DNA from: Brucella anthropi ATCC 49188
GTDB lineage: Bacteria; Pseudomonadota; Alphaproteobacteria; Rhizobiales; Rhizobiaceae
Reading direction: 5' to 3'
DNA length: 57,138 nt
NCBI RefSeq assembly: GCF_000017405.1
Contig: NC_009672.1
Span: forward strand, 1-57,138
Each line of letters opens with the position of its first letter. The stretch's first letter is position 1. This document shows positions 35,621 to 44,235 of this stretch, one piece after another. The notes beneath the pieces were generated by a model. It worked only from the letters and a program-made list of their open reading frames with translations. It made no database searches and was not told where the DNA came from. A program made the translations under genes and the position numbers.

Positions 35621-38600
35621 TGGTCTTGTTGATGCCCTTGCTGCCCGTCAGCGTCGCCGCGATAGTTGCCGTCATCGATTTGCTTGCATCGGTGGCGTCA
35701 CCGACGTTGATAATCGGCTGGTCGGTATTGTCGAGATCGAGCGCATCGCCCGCCAAAACATAGCCATCGGTTGCAAAATTAAGACCGGATGCCGTCACAT
35801 TGCCTGCGGCATTGCTGATCGTCACCGTACCCGGCGTACCCCGAAACACGGCGAACGACCCCTGATCATAAGGACCCTTGATATTGTCTGCATTATCCGT
35901 CCAGACATCATTGGAATGATCGGACACAAGGTTCCAGGCACCATTGCCGCCATCCCAGACGTTCAGCCTGACCCCGTAGCTGCTCATCAGATTGACCTGC
36001 TTGTTCGCCTCATCCGTATCGATCCACATCCGTGTGGGATCACCTCCCGGAGCCGTGCCAATGGTCATCCCATTGTCCGTCAGGTTGCCCTGATAGTCGA
36101 TGAGACGATAAAGGCCCGGACCGAAGCCGCCGCCGTCCGTGATGTTCAGCGACCCGGCCAGAGTGACATTGCCCTGCACATCGTAAAGGGCGGTCTGGCT
36201 CGGCATGCCGAGTGTGACATTGACCTGGCTGTTGGCATCAAGAGCAAGATTGCCGCCAATCTGAAGCGTCTGGCCATATTTGCCTTGCAAATTGCCATTG
36301 TCCGCGACCACGACATTCTGGCCGACCTGACCGGACCCCATCAATGTGCCACCGGCGTTCACATTGACATCGCCCCCTTGCGTGCCACTGATCTCAAGCG
36401 TCGCACCGCTGTTTACAGCGAAGCTTCCATCGAGGCTGCCCTCAACAACGATCTTGCCAGCGTCGACATTGGCTCCAGCGCCAACGTCACCGGTCGCACT
36501 GCTGTCAAACACCAGAAGGCCGGTACCGGTCTTGTGCCAGTCTGAAGCCGGCGAACCATCAAAGGCTCCGGTCAGGGTCAAAGTGGCATCCGTGCGGATC
36601 GACCCGCCATTTGCAGTGACATTGACAGCGCGTGCACTGGTCAAAGCAGCCGTGTTGGCAAAAGTACCGCCGTCAATGGTCAGGTTGCCCGAACTTGCAC
36701 CGAGATTTTTGTCACTGGACACTTGAAGGACGCCCGCAGACACAACCGTGCCACCCGCATAGGTGTTCTGGCCTGTCAGCGTCGTAGTACCGGTCCCCGC
36801 CTGCACAACAGAGCCCGTACCGGAAATCAAACCGTTATAAGCGTAAGCATTGTTGCGGTTGAAGGCCAGACGCGCATTGTTGGTGATATCGCCGACAACA
36901 CTGCCCGTGCCGCCGCCATCTCCAATCTGCAAAGTGCCATCCGAAATCGTCGTGACACCAACATAATCATTATCACCCGAAAAAACCAACGTGCCGGTGC
37001 CGGTCTGCACGACAGAGCCCGTGCCGGAAATCACACCGCCATAATTCAGGACATTGTTGCGCTTAAAGACCAGTTGCGCACTATTGGAGATACTACCGAC
37101 AACACTGCCGGTGCTTCCGCTATCACCGATTTGCAAGGTGCCGTCAGAGATCGTCGTGCCGCCAACATATTCATTATTACCGGTGAGAACGAGGGTACCC
37201 TTGCCTACTTGCTGCAGACCGCCCGTACCGGTGATCAATCCTCCAAACGTAGTAATTGTTCCGACCGACTGCTTGTAGGACAGAAAGCCAGAACCACTCG
37301 CATCTCCGGTATCGATCGTACTTGTATCGGCAATCACTCCGCTGTCGCCAACTTCCAAAGTGCCACCGCGAATTTGCCAATCATTGTTATATGAAGCCGC
37401 AAGCGTCCAGGTGCTGCTTCCAGATTTTCTATACGTCTGAAAGCCCTGATAGTCCGACGCATTATCGATGGTTGACGACAGAGTGCCGGAGAAACTCTCA
37501 TCCTGACTTCCACCGAGAATGAAAACGTTATCCCCTCCTTCCGCGACTACATCACCGTGAATGTCGGAACCTTTTTGAATTTCAAGCGAGTTTCCGGAAG
37601 ATGACGACAGCAAGTGTATCGCAATACCATCCTTGCCAGCTTGTCCGCTTCCTGCTGCGCCTCCAGTTCCGGGAGTCACCGTTCCGCTGTTGATAACCGA
37701 TATTCCGGCACCGCTAATACCGTCGCCACCGTTGCCGCCATTTCCGTTTGTCACATCGGTGTTGAAAACAATCGCACCGTCGCCACCATTGCCGCCAGTG
37801 ACGGTCCCAGAGTTTGTTATGGTATTACCCGACGACGCAAAAATGCCGCTCCCACCTGCGCCCCCATTACCTGAAGTCGCAGAATTGGTCGCTTTGACCG
37901 CACCTCCATTTCCGCCATTTCCACCAACGACGTTACCACTGTTGGATATTGAATTTATTCCGGCATCTGAAGCAATCCCGCGGCCTCCAGCCCCGCCATT
38001 CGCACCGATGAAAGCTGGGGGAGTTGTCGATCCACCGGGTCTAAACGGACTGCCTTCGCTGGCATCACTGCCGTTACCACCCAGAATGGACCCCTCATTC
38101 TGAATAGTCACGGAACCGGCAACACCATCGCCGCCGCGGCCGCCATCGGCATTCGCGTATGTAGAAAGGGCCTCAGCCTGCGAAACGCTGACACCGCCAT
38201 CGCCGCCGACGATACTTGCGCCTGTCACGTTGGATATCTGACCGCCAGCCGTACCTACAGCATATATAGCTGTACCGCCCGCACCAGGATCACCACCTTG
38301 ATCATGATACACATCCTGCCCACTATCAGGATCCGGTCGTTTCCCAGACAGTCCAGCATCACCACCTTTCCCACCAACAATTACACTATGATTTGTTACA
38401 GCAATATTGTCAGAATTTAGCCAAATACCTACCCCGCCATCGCCACCATTTCCGCCGCCGCCCGGGTATGCGGAGGCGGGCGCATTACCGCCATCCCCCC
38501 CGGCGCCACCTTCCCCCCCTTGAATAGTCGCGTTCGCGCTATTCGTGATGGTAGAAGCGCGATTTGCAACCAGACCATAGCCCCCGGCACCACCACCACC

Positions 38601-39047
38601 GCCGCCACCGCCACTATAATAGGTCGCGTTCGCATCAGCGCCATTGCCGCCCTTTTCTCCGGCGCCACCCGCCAAATTTCCGCCATTCGTATAAAGTTGG
38701 TTATCGGTATCAATTATAGCACCGTGCGTCCCGCCTCGCCCCCCAACTCCTCCGATACCGTTATCACTGTCCTGAACGCCACCGCCGGCGCCTCCTTCAG
38801 CACCGCCGGCCCCGCCTCCACCGCCACCACCGCCACCACAATTGCCAAATTTCGTTAAACTTCCGTCCTGTCCGTTCTGAGACGGCGCCCCTCCCGTTCC
38901 GTAGTCTGCGCAACTGCCACCATTATTTCCGCCACCGGTTCCGCCAACCGTTTGGGCAAGCACGGGGGTCATAGCCAAAGCTGTTCCAGCACTCAGAAAG
39001 AGAAATCGCAGGAATAATACATTTTTGCCGTTTAATCGCTTAAGCAT
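33462..39047 (-). CDS. AIDA-type autotransporter adhesin, 1861 aa (autotransporter A)
   Basis: A type Va secreted surface protein. A classical signal peptide (MLKRLNGKNVLFLRFLFLSAG, cleavage near 'VLAQT') is followed by a glycine-rich zone (about 35-330) with runs such as GGGGGGGAGG. Then come autotransporter-associated beta-strand repeats of the type 'GTGTLVFSGDNDYVGVTTISDGTL' (in parts) to about 1140. A pertactin-like linker and a C-terminal beta-barrel (about 1590-1861) end in the aromatic residue of 'GFIVRW'. The last ~719 residues (from about 1143) are identical to those of autotransporter B except for two substitutions. The ATG has AGGGAT 8 bp upstream. It probably mediates adhesion or aggregation, by family analogy. 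'C..C' pairs near 'DCQQTNTCP' are the only cysteines in the linker. Confidence 0.9.
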   Translation of the reverse strand: MLKRLNGKNVLFLRFLFLSAGTALAMTPVLAQTVGGTGGGNNGGSCADYGTGGAPSQNGQDGSLTKFGNCGGGGGGGGGAGGAEGGAGGGVQDSDNGIGGVGGRGGTHGAIIDTDNQLYTNGGNLAGGAGEKGGNGADANATYYSGGGGGGGGAGGYGLVANRASTITNSANATIQGGEGGAGGDGGNAPASAYPGGGGNGGDGGVGIWLNSDNIAVTNHSVIVGGKGGDAGLSGKRPDPDSGQDVYHDQGGDPGAGGTAIYAVGTAGGQISNVTGASIVGGDGGVSVSQAEALSTYANADGGRGGDGVAGSVTIQNEGSILGGNGSDASEGSPFRPGGSTTPPAFIGANGGAGGRGIASDAGINSISNSGNVVGGNGGNGGAVKATNSATSGNGGAGGSGIFASSGNTITNSGTVTGGNGGDGAIVFNTDVTNGNGGNGGDGISGAGISVINSGTVTPGTGGAAGSGQAGKDGIAIHLLSSSSGNSLEIQKGSDIHGDVVAEGGDNVFILGGSQDESFSGTLSSTIDNASDYQGFQTYRKSGSSTWTLAASYNNDWQIRGGTLEVGDSGVIADTSTIDTGDASGSGFLSYKQSVGTITTFGGLITGTGGLQQVGKGTLVLTGNNEYVGGTTISDGTLQIGDSGSTGSVVGSISNSAQLVFKRNNVLNYGGVISGTGSVVQTGTGTLVFSGDNDYVGVTTISDGTLQIGDGGGTGSVVGDITNNARLAFNRNNAYAYNGLISGTGSVVQAGTGTTTLTGQNTYAGGTVVSAGVLQVSSDKNLGASSGNLTIDGGTFANTAALTSARAVNVTANGGSIRTDATLTLTGAFDGSPASDWHKTGTGLLVFDSSATGDVGAGANVDAGKIVVEGSLDGSFAVNSGATLEISGTQGGDVNVNAGGTLMGSGQVGQNVVVADNGNLQGKYGQTLQIGGNLALDANSQVNVTLGMPSQTALYDVQGNVTLAGSLNITDGGGFGPGLYRLIDYQGNLTDNGMTIGTAPGGDPTRMWIDTDEANKQVNLMSSYGVRLNVWDGGNGAWNLVSDHSNDVWTDNADNIKGPYDQGSFAVFRGTPGTVTISNAAGNVTASGLNFATDGYVLAGDALDLDNTDQPIINVGDATDASKSMTATIAATLTGSKGINKTNYGTLVLTGANSYSGGTTVTGGVLQIGDGGNTGSIKGDVAVSSSAYGDGTLAFNRSDDTEFDGNITGDGKGGVVQKGTGTTTFTGDNTFSGGLTVENGGVKAGVAGHAFGTGTLKVKAGATADLGGFDTTVGGLAAFDASGTTGDGDIALGSGKLTVEQSFDSKFSGVISGAGDLTKSGTGTLTLNTAGTYTGATNVDGGTLKQGAAGVFNNASSGYTVGTDGTLDLGGFDTTLAALSNGGLITMGTQQTAGTTLSVTGNYTGTGGTVVINTVLGDDSSKTDRLKVGGDTSGTTNLKVNNRGGLGAQTVNGIEVVEVAGQSNGTFSLVSDYTTKDGQKAVVGGAYAYTLQQGAGSGNKDGNWYLTSQTTQEPPAPDCQQTNTCPVDPDNPRYSAGVPVYQGYAQNMQVLNKLPTLQERVGNRYLTSGNDNDASNTGSSTVDSRGIWARIEGAHNRLEPHSATGMKQDINSFIMQTGVDGQFYEDANGKLIAGITGQYGTAHGNSSSFFGDGYTDTSAWSLGATATWYGNDGFYVDTQGQLTWFDNDLNSDTANSGLADGAKAFGYALSAEVGQRIALDEHWSLTPQAQLMWSSLDADAFHDIWGNRVHMQDGDSLTARIGLAANYQDSWQGDDGRMVNTSVYGIANVYQEFLGGTRINVAGVNVDTDNDKTWAGIGAGGTYAWADSKYAIYGQGSINTSLNHSTDSYAVKGNAGFIVRW

Positions 39048-39422
39048 TATACATCCCTAATTAATAATAGTTCATATAGAATTAAATCAAATTAACATTG
39101 ATATTATATTTGCGTCAAACTCCAATAATATTGAGATTATTTTCTCATTATTTTGTAACTATATTTATATTTTGATATAATTTAATAATCAATAATATAA
39201 CCTCGATAATAAAATTTAGATTTACTAAATCTGTAAACAACAGAAGAAAGCCTTAAAAATCTAAATATCTATAAGATCAGATATAACTCATCGCTGTGAG
39301 TTGAAGCGATAACAGTTCGCGCCACGAGACACCGTAGCAGCAATCCATGTCAGTGATGACAGTTGTTCACCATCCACTCCTTCTGCATTCTCAAGGGGCA
39401 AACTTTAGGCAGGAGACTTCTA
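39048..39422. other. AT-rich divergent promoter region
   Basis: This 375-bp stretch separates autotransporter A (minus) from the first Ig-repeat gene (plus). It is strikingly AT-rich from 39060 to 39270, with many TATA/TAAT runs, and would hold both promoters. No gene is supported. Such AT-rich DNA is a likely target of silencing proteins of the MucR/Ros or H-NS-like kind, as an inference. Confidence 0.5.
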
Positions 39423-40559
39423 ATGACCTATACAATAAAATATAGCTTTGATAAGACCACATCTAAGGACACTCCGATCGGAACAGCCGTTTCAAACTCA
39501 TCTGATTACGCTATTCATGTCACGGCAAGCATCAGCGACGGAACATCTGATCCTGTTAAAGGAAAAATACTTCAGTTTTATACAGACCCACCTACATTAA
39601 TCGTTATGGACAGCAAGGGCAAATCGCTAGAATACGACAACGTTTGGGGAAGTTATCTGATTAGCGACGAGGAGGGAGAATATTCATTCTATCTGGCCGC
39701 TCAACAGAAGACTATCGTCAAAACTGGGCTCATTGTTGAGGATGATCCCGACAGTGCGAATGATTTGGATCCGCCGATTGTAGTGTTCTCATCCTACGTG
39801 GGATTGACCACCAAATACGGTCCGCCAGTTGTACATGATGATGATGGCGTGATCGATCTAGGTTCAGGAACTCCCTATATAAACATCGGATTGCCGTCGA
39901 CAACAAAGGACTTTACTAACTTCCCAGAGGCAATGACAGCATTGCTTGTCAATGGATCACAATCCGTCACCGGGCTATTTTCAACCATTTTTAATGACGG
40001 ATTCACTGTTCCCACGAATATGCTATTGACGGAAGAACCAAACCAATTCGGTTACATTATCGTGAATGGTACTTCTTCCGCTGCTCCGGTGACAGCTTGG
40101 ACAAAAGTTACTGGTGCAATACTGACGAAGCCTCTGCCTTCACCTTTACGCACACTCACCCAGAGTCCGTATTTGCCGGCTCATGCGGCGACAGTCAATG
40201 ATGCGTCAAAAGACCTGCCAGTTTATATAGACATCCCAGAGGGTAATCCGGATAATATAGCCAAAGACGACGTGATAGATTTAACTGTTTACATCAATTC
40301 ATATAATCAGGGAACAAATCAACCAAATAATAAAATTATTTCACTTGCTCAAATTGTTGTAAACGATAATGATATTACAAGTAAAAAGATAACATCAAAA
40401 ATTAAAAGCTCTGATCTTCAAGGATGCGGCATGAATGCAAGTGCGGTACCTGGAACGATTTATATCGATTACACCCTGAAGAAAGCAAAATCTGACACTG
40501 TTTCCGCCATGCCACAACAATACTACTCAGGATTAATAAATACAGTAGGACCAATCTAA
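39423..40559 (+). CDS. Ig-like-domain protein without signal peptide (378 aa)
   Basis: I do not recognise a named family. The protein has no signal peptide, no membrane segment and no barrel. Residues about 5-100 look like one bacterial Ig-like (Big) domain ('YAIHVTASISDGTSDPVKGK', 'DEEGEYSFYL'). From about 120 onward it resembles the C-terminal 250 residues of the 1112-aa protein encoded next. Shared traits are a 'PSPxxxxxSPYLxxHAxxVN' stretch, then 'VYI', then 'IDLTVYINSY' against 'INLSLYLNGQ', then 'IVVNDNDI' against 'TITKDNL'. ATG 39423 has AGGAGA 6 bp upstream; an upstream start at 39363 lacks one. Codons are far more AT-rich than in regions 1-4, a sign of transfer. A terminator separates it from the next gene. 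Confidence 0.75.
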   Translation: MTYTIKYSFDKTTSKDTPIGTAVSNSSDYAIHVTASISDGTSDPVKGKILQFYTDPPTLIVMDSKGKSLEYDNVWGSYLISDEEGEYSFYLAAQQKTIVKTGLIVEDDPDSANDLDPPIVVFSSYVGLTTKYGPPVVHDDDGVIDLGSGTPYINIGLPSTTKDFTNFPEAMTALLVNGSQSVTGLFSTIFNDGFTVPTNMLLTEEPNQFGYIIVNGTSSAAPVTAWTKVTGAILTKPLPSPLRTLTQSPYLPAHAATVNDASKDLPVYIDIPEGNPDNIAKDDVIDLTVYINSYNQGTNQPNNKIISLAQIVVNDNDITSKKITSKIKSSDLQGCGMNASAVPGTIYIDYTLKKAKSDTVSAMPQQYYSGLINTVGPI

Positions 40560-40612
40560 ATTATAATGATTCTTGTTTGATAATTATTTTAATATAAATA
40601 ATTGTAATTAAT

Positions 40613-40650
40613 AACTGACGTTCATCTGTAAATATGATCGTCAGTTTTAT
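40613..40650 (+). terminator. Terminator between the two Ig-repeat genes
   Basis: AACTGACG (40613-40620) pairs with CGTCAGTT (40639-40646), with an inner TCAT/ATGA extension, and is followed by TTATTTA. It lies 54 bp after the first gene's stop, so the second gene probably has its own promoter or depends on read-through. Confidence 0.7.
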
Positions 40651-40692
40651 TTACCTTTAATTTACTTTATAATCAGCATCCAGGAGGGATGA

Positions 40693-43600
40693 ATGAGAAA
40701 CGTCATTCTCACTAAAAGTAAAAATATACTCTCATTCGAATTAAAAAGCCTAAACGATCATTCTGCATTGCCTGCAAATGATTATGTCGAGCTGGCCGTT
40801 TCTTATGAAGATTCACATCGAAACCCACTGTTCAAAAAGCGGCTTATGTGGCGCATCATTGAAGGCAATGCCCTTCTACACCAGCCAACAACCCTGACAG
40901 ATAGCCAGGGATTGGGCACCAATCGCATCAGAGTCCCGCTTGATAGTTCTGATCGTAACACTACGATCCGCTTAGCCGTATGGGCGCAGCAGGAACCCGA
41001 CGATAAACTGGAGTTTGCATGCCTTTTTGGAGAATCGGAGCCAGCGCCGCCCGTCGCCAGTGGCGCCGTGTTCCAGACCGTGTTTCCTAGAAATGACATA
41101 AGCGGGAGGACAGGGGTCACCTCCGAAAACCCAACGAAATTCAGTTTTTTATACTGTGACGGCTACGGATTTATCAATTTAGATCGAACGATATACTATA
41201 CTACGAAACCGGGAATGGCAGACCAGTACACAGATGTATATAATGACTATTTGTATGTATCAGTTAGGTTCCCGATGGGGGCAATACCTGGGGGAACGAT
41301 ATCACTTCTTGCTCAGGATAAATCGAACGGTCTCGAATACAACTCGCAGTATGAGGTCGGGAATGCTGCATCAACATTAGGCCAGGTCAACAATTTCTGG
41401 CCTCCGAATGGTTCCCTACTGCAACCTGGACGGAAATACCCAATTCGCGCGCTTTGCATGAATTCCAATGGTTCTTTCTGTAGTAACCAGAGCATACAAT
41501 GGTCTCTAACGGGTGGATCGACGAATGGAACAATCTCGCCAGCGATCAGCATGACCGATGCGTATGGGATCGCCGTATCAAAAATAGAGTGCGATTATGT
41601 GTCTCTTGGCGAAAGCGGAGACGTCGATCTGTGCGCTTCAGTTGTTGGGTCGCTGAATGACGAATACTTTGTCTTCGATTTTCCGAGCTTCAAAATAGGC
41701 GGTGATCGTTTTGTTTCGGTCAGCCCAGACACCAGTGTAAGCTTCAACGCTGGCCTACCTTTCCGTTTTGCCATCGTTTTGCAGGATGAAAACGGTTCGC
41801 CGCGTGCCGGATACAATATCGACTGGAGTGCTAGCGGACGCCCCACAGCACAATGCTATTTTGACCCACCAGTATCTCAGACAAATTCGAACGGAATCGC
41901 ATCCAGCATTCTGACTTCCAAGGACATTCCACAAGGAACTGTTCAAGATATCGTCGTCACGGTAACTCCCCCGCAAGGCGCGCCCTATATAGCCACATAC
42001 CAACTGGTTGCAAATGTCGTCAAACAGATAGCGCCAGCAGATCAGGGGCCTTATCCCATCGGGAAGCCTTTGGATGTTGAAGTTATGCTTCAAGACCCCA
42101 GTGGTAAAAAAATAGCGGGCCGCAGTTTGGTTGTTACTCCCAACCCCTTGCTTACAATCAGCGATCCTAATCCAAAGACAGACTCTAACGGCACTGCAAA
42201 ATTTCAGGTAACTGCCTCTGCTAAAGTTAATACCTTGCTCCAAGTCTCCGAGTACGCCGACAGTGTACCCACATCAATATCTCTGTCTTTCGGTACCACA
42301 GGCATTGTCATAAGCCCGACAACAAGTGATAGCATGCGCTATGACCAGTGGGTAAGCGTGAGCGCTTCCTATAACGACGCCGCAGGAAACCCGGTTAACG
42401 GCGCCTCGCTGTCATGGAATTGCACCAATGGCGTAGAAGTCGAAACCCCCAGCACTACAACAGTCAACGGGATATCGACAAACCGTATTCGCTATCAAAC
42501 AGTGAGCGGATTCCCGCAGCCGCCGATTACAACAATAATGACTGTCACGGCATCAGACGGCACAGCCGGTGAGCAGACTTGGACATTTACAAAAAGCGGC
42601 CTAAAGAACAAACTGCAGCTTATATCACCTCCGAACGAAAGCCAGCTTACCACTGATACACCCACATTGGTTACATTGAGACTGACCAATCAGTTCGATA
42701 ATCCTCTAGCCAACTATAGTATGGTCTGGGATGCCCCGTCAGATGAAGCAGTTATTCTACACTATGATTCACTGACCGATTCCGATGGAATAGCTACAGC
42801 GATCGTAAAGGGAACAATCCCGGGATTAGTGCACTTCACTGCCCTGGCCCCGAACGCGCTCGGCATATGCAGCTTCGATTATGATTATGAGGAGGAGAAA
42901 TTACCCGATTGTTCAATTCTTCTAGAGACCACATTTGCCCACAATCCACCAAGTGGACAAACGGTCGACCCAACAGACAATAGCCAGATTATAACCTTTG
43001 TATTCCGCCTCCTATCCAACAACGCTCCACAGCAAAATCAAAGTATACTCTGGTATTTTAGCCCGAGAACACCTGACCTCTGTTTCTTTGATGGTGACAA
43101 TAATCCGATCTCCGCTGATTCTCACGGAAATATTACAACGATAACCAATGCAGATGGCCTAAGCACTTTCAAAATTGGCAGCAAGACACGATACATGGGA
43201 AGCGTCTCTGCCGCGCCTGGTAATAATCCAAGTGCGGGAGCACTACAGTATTCCATAGTTATCGCAACATTCAACTCTGGATTAATCGAGCAGAGCCTAG
43301 AGCCTGCAATTTATAACCCTAACCCGATCGCTATTCCGGATCAATTTTCCATCAGCGACGCAGGTTTTGTACTACGTATCGATGAGCTACAAAGCAATAC
43401 CATGGGACAGACGGTCGTGTTTTGGACGTCCAGTGGCGCGCCTGGTGTGTCTCCTCAGGAAAATATCTTAACTTGCTCCACTAGCCAGGCTGAAAATGGA
43501 ATAACTGTTCCCTATAGCTATCTGTGCCCCGATCCCACTCGCGCAGGGTACAATTCAATTGCATATATGATCGTACAACAGAGCACCAGCACCAGCTTCC

Positions 43601-44031
43601 TGGCAAGAGCTATTACACCTGCGGTCACAGGCAGTCAGATGCCTAATCATCCTGATTACAACAATACTGATCGGCCACTACCTAGCCCATATTTGTCTAA
43701 CCATGCAAATGTCGTAAATGGTAATAATATCGTTAACGGCTTGAAAGTTTACATCCCATATTCTTCAACCTGGAACATCGGAAGCACGATAAATCTGTCT
43801 TTATACCTCAACGGGCAAGACGATTCTGGAAATGTATTTGGAAAAACGATCCCGCTTTCGCAGACGATTACCAAAGATAATTTGAATTCCCAGAAGGATG
43901 TAATTATTATTGCACCGCAAGACCAGCTTTCAGGATACAATGACGGCACGCTGGAGGCCGACTATTATATTGAAACGATTTGGTCACAGATACTAGAAAA
44001 TGTTACTTTGAACACCGCCAACTGGCATTAG
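40693..44031 (+). CDS. Multi-Ig-domain (Big_1/invasin-like) protein without signal peptide (1112 aa)
   Basis: At least seven Ig-like units are marked by a 'TDxxGxxxxxI' signature. They fall at residues about 69-80 (TDSQGLGTNRI), 289-298, 397-407, 496-506, 589-600, 695-705 and 819-828. Invasin and intimin families carry the same signature, but here there is no signal peptide, LysM or beta-barrel domain. The last ~250 residues match the C-terminal part of the preceding protein, suggesting a shared module. AGGAGGG (40682-40688) supports the ATG. AT-rich codon use sets it apart from the genome-like genes around 1-33000. It is convergent with autotransporter B. Function unknown; a surface role would need an unconventional export route or another partner. 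Confidence 0.78.
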   Translation: MRNVILTKSKNILSFELKSLNDHSALPANDYVELAVSYEDSHRNPLFKKRLMWRIIEGNALLHQPTTLTDSQGLGTNRIRVPLDSSDRNTTIRLAVWAQQEPDDKLEFACLFGESEPAPPVASGAVFQTVFPRNDISGRTGVTSENPTKFSFLYCDGYGFINLDRTIYYTTKPGMADQYTDVYNDYLYVSVRFPMGAIPGGTISLLAQDKSNGLEYNSQYEVGNAASTLGQVNNFWPPNGSLLQPGRKYPIRALCMNSNGSFCSNQSIQWSLTGGSTNGTISPAISMTDAYGIAVSKIECDYVSLGESGDVDLCASVVGSLNDEYFVFDFPSFKIGGDRFVSVSPDTSVSFNAGLPFRFAIVLQDENGSPRAGYNIDWSASGRPTAQCYFDPPVSQTNSNGIASSILTSKDIPQGTVQDIVVTVTPPQGAPYIATYQLVANVVKQIAPADQGPYPIGKPLDVEVMLQDPSGKKIAGRSLVVTPNPLLTISDPNPKTDSNGTAKFQVTASAKVNTLLQVSEYADSVPTSISLSFGTTGIVISPTTSDSMRYDQWVSVSASYNDAAGNPVNGASLSWNCTNGVEVETPSTTTVNGISTNRIRYQTVSGFPQPPITTIMTVTASDGTAGEQTWTFTKSGLKNKLQLISPPNESQLTTDTPTLVTLRLTNQFDNPLANYSMVWDAPSDEAVILHYDSLTDSDGIATAIVKGTIPGLVHFTALAPNALGICSFDYDYEEEKLPDCSILLETTFAHNPPSGQTVDPTDNSQIITFVFRLLSNNAPQQNQSILWYFSPRTPDLCFFDGDNNPISADSHGNITTITNADGLSTFKIGSKTRYMGSVSAAPGNNPSAGALQYSIVIATFNSGLIEQSLEPAIYNPNPIAIPDQFSISDAGFVLRIDELQSNTMGQTVVFWTSSGAPGVSPQENILTCSTSQAENGITVPYSYLCPDPTRAGYNSIAYMIVQQSTSTSFLARAITPAVTGSQMPNHPDYNNTDRPLPSPYLSNHANVVNGNNIVNGLKVYIPYSSTWNIGSTINLSLYLNGQDDSGNVFGKTIPLSQTITKDNLNSQKDVIIIAPQDQLSGYNDGTLEADYYIETIWSQILENVTLNTANWH

Positions 44032-44166
44032 ATTGCGGTCATTGGCTCAGAATATTTGAATTAAATTTATTTCTCTGCTTGAGACATATATCGTTTTGCG
44101 TGGTTACTCGGATGCGGTAATCACGCGCCCAGCTTTTTCTTCTTGCGGCAGCATAAAGACGAACTC

Positions 44167-44195
44167 CTCCCGCCCTTCCAATGGAGGTGCGGGAG
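44167..44195 (-). terminator. Hairpin downstream of autotransporter B
   Basis: CTCCCGC (44167-44173) pairs with GCGGGAG (44189-44195), with extra pairing inside the loop, 41 bp past the autotransporter B stop. On the minus strand the bases after it include TTCGTCTTT. It may also end the Ig-repeat gene transcript (stop at 44031). Confidence 0.55.
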
Positions 44196-44235
44196 TGTTG
44201 TATTATTGCGGCAATTTTTGGTTGTGGCTTGTTGG

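Noticed and set aside
33882..36545. 887-codon plus-strand open frame opposite autotransporter A (and similar 660- and 514-codon frames at 44656-46638 and 47407-48951)
   Set aside because: These are antisense frames of GC-rich repetitive adhesin sequence. They have no protein-like domains and no ribosome sites, and they recur in both copies only because the underlying repeat does.
40693..44031. Inverse autotransporter (invasin/intimin) call for the Ig-repeat protein
   Set aside because: It shares the Ig-repeat signature but lacks signal peptide, LysM domain and the N-terminal beta-barrel required for that class.
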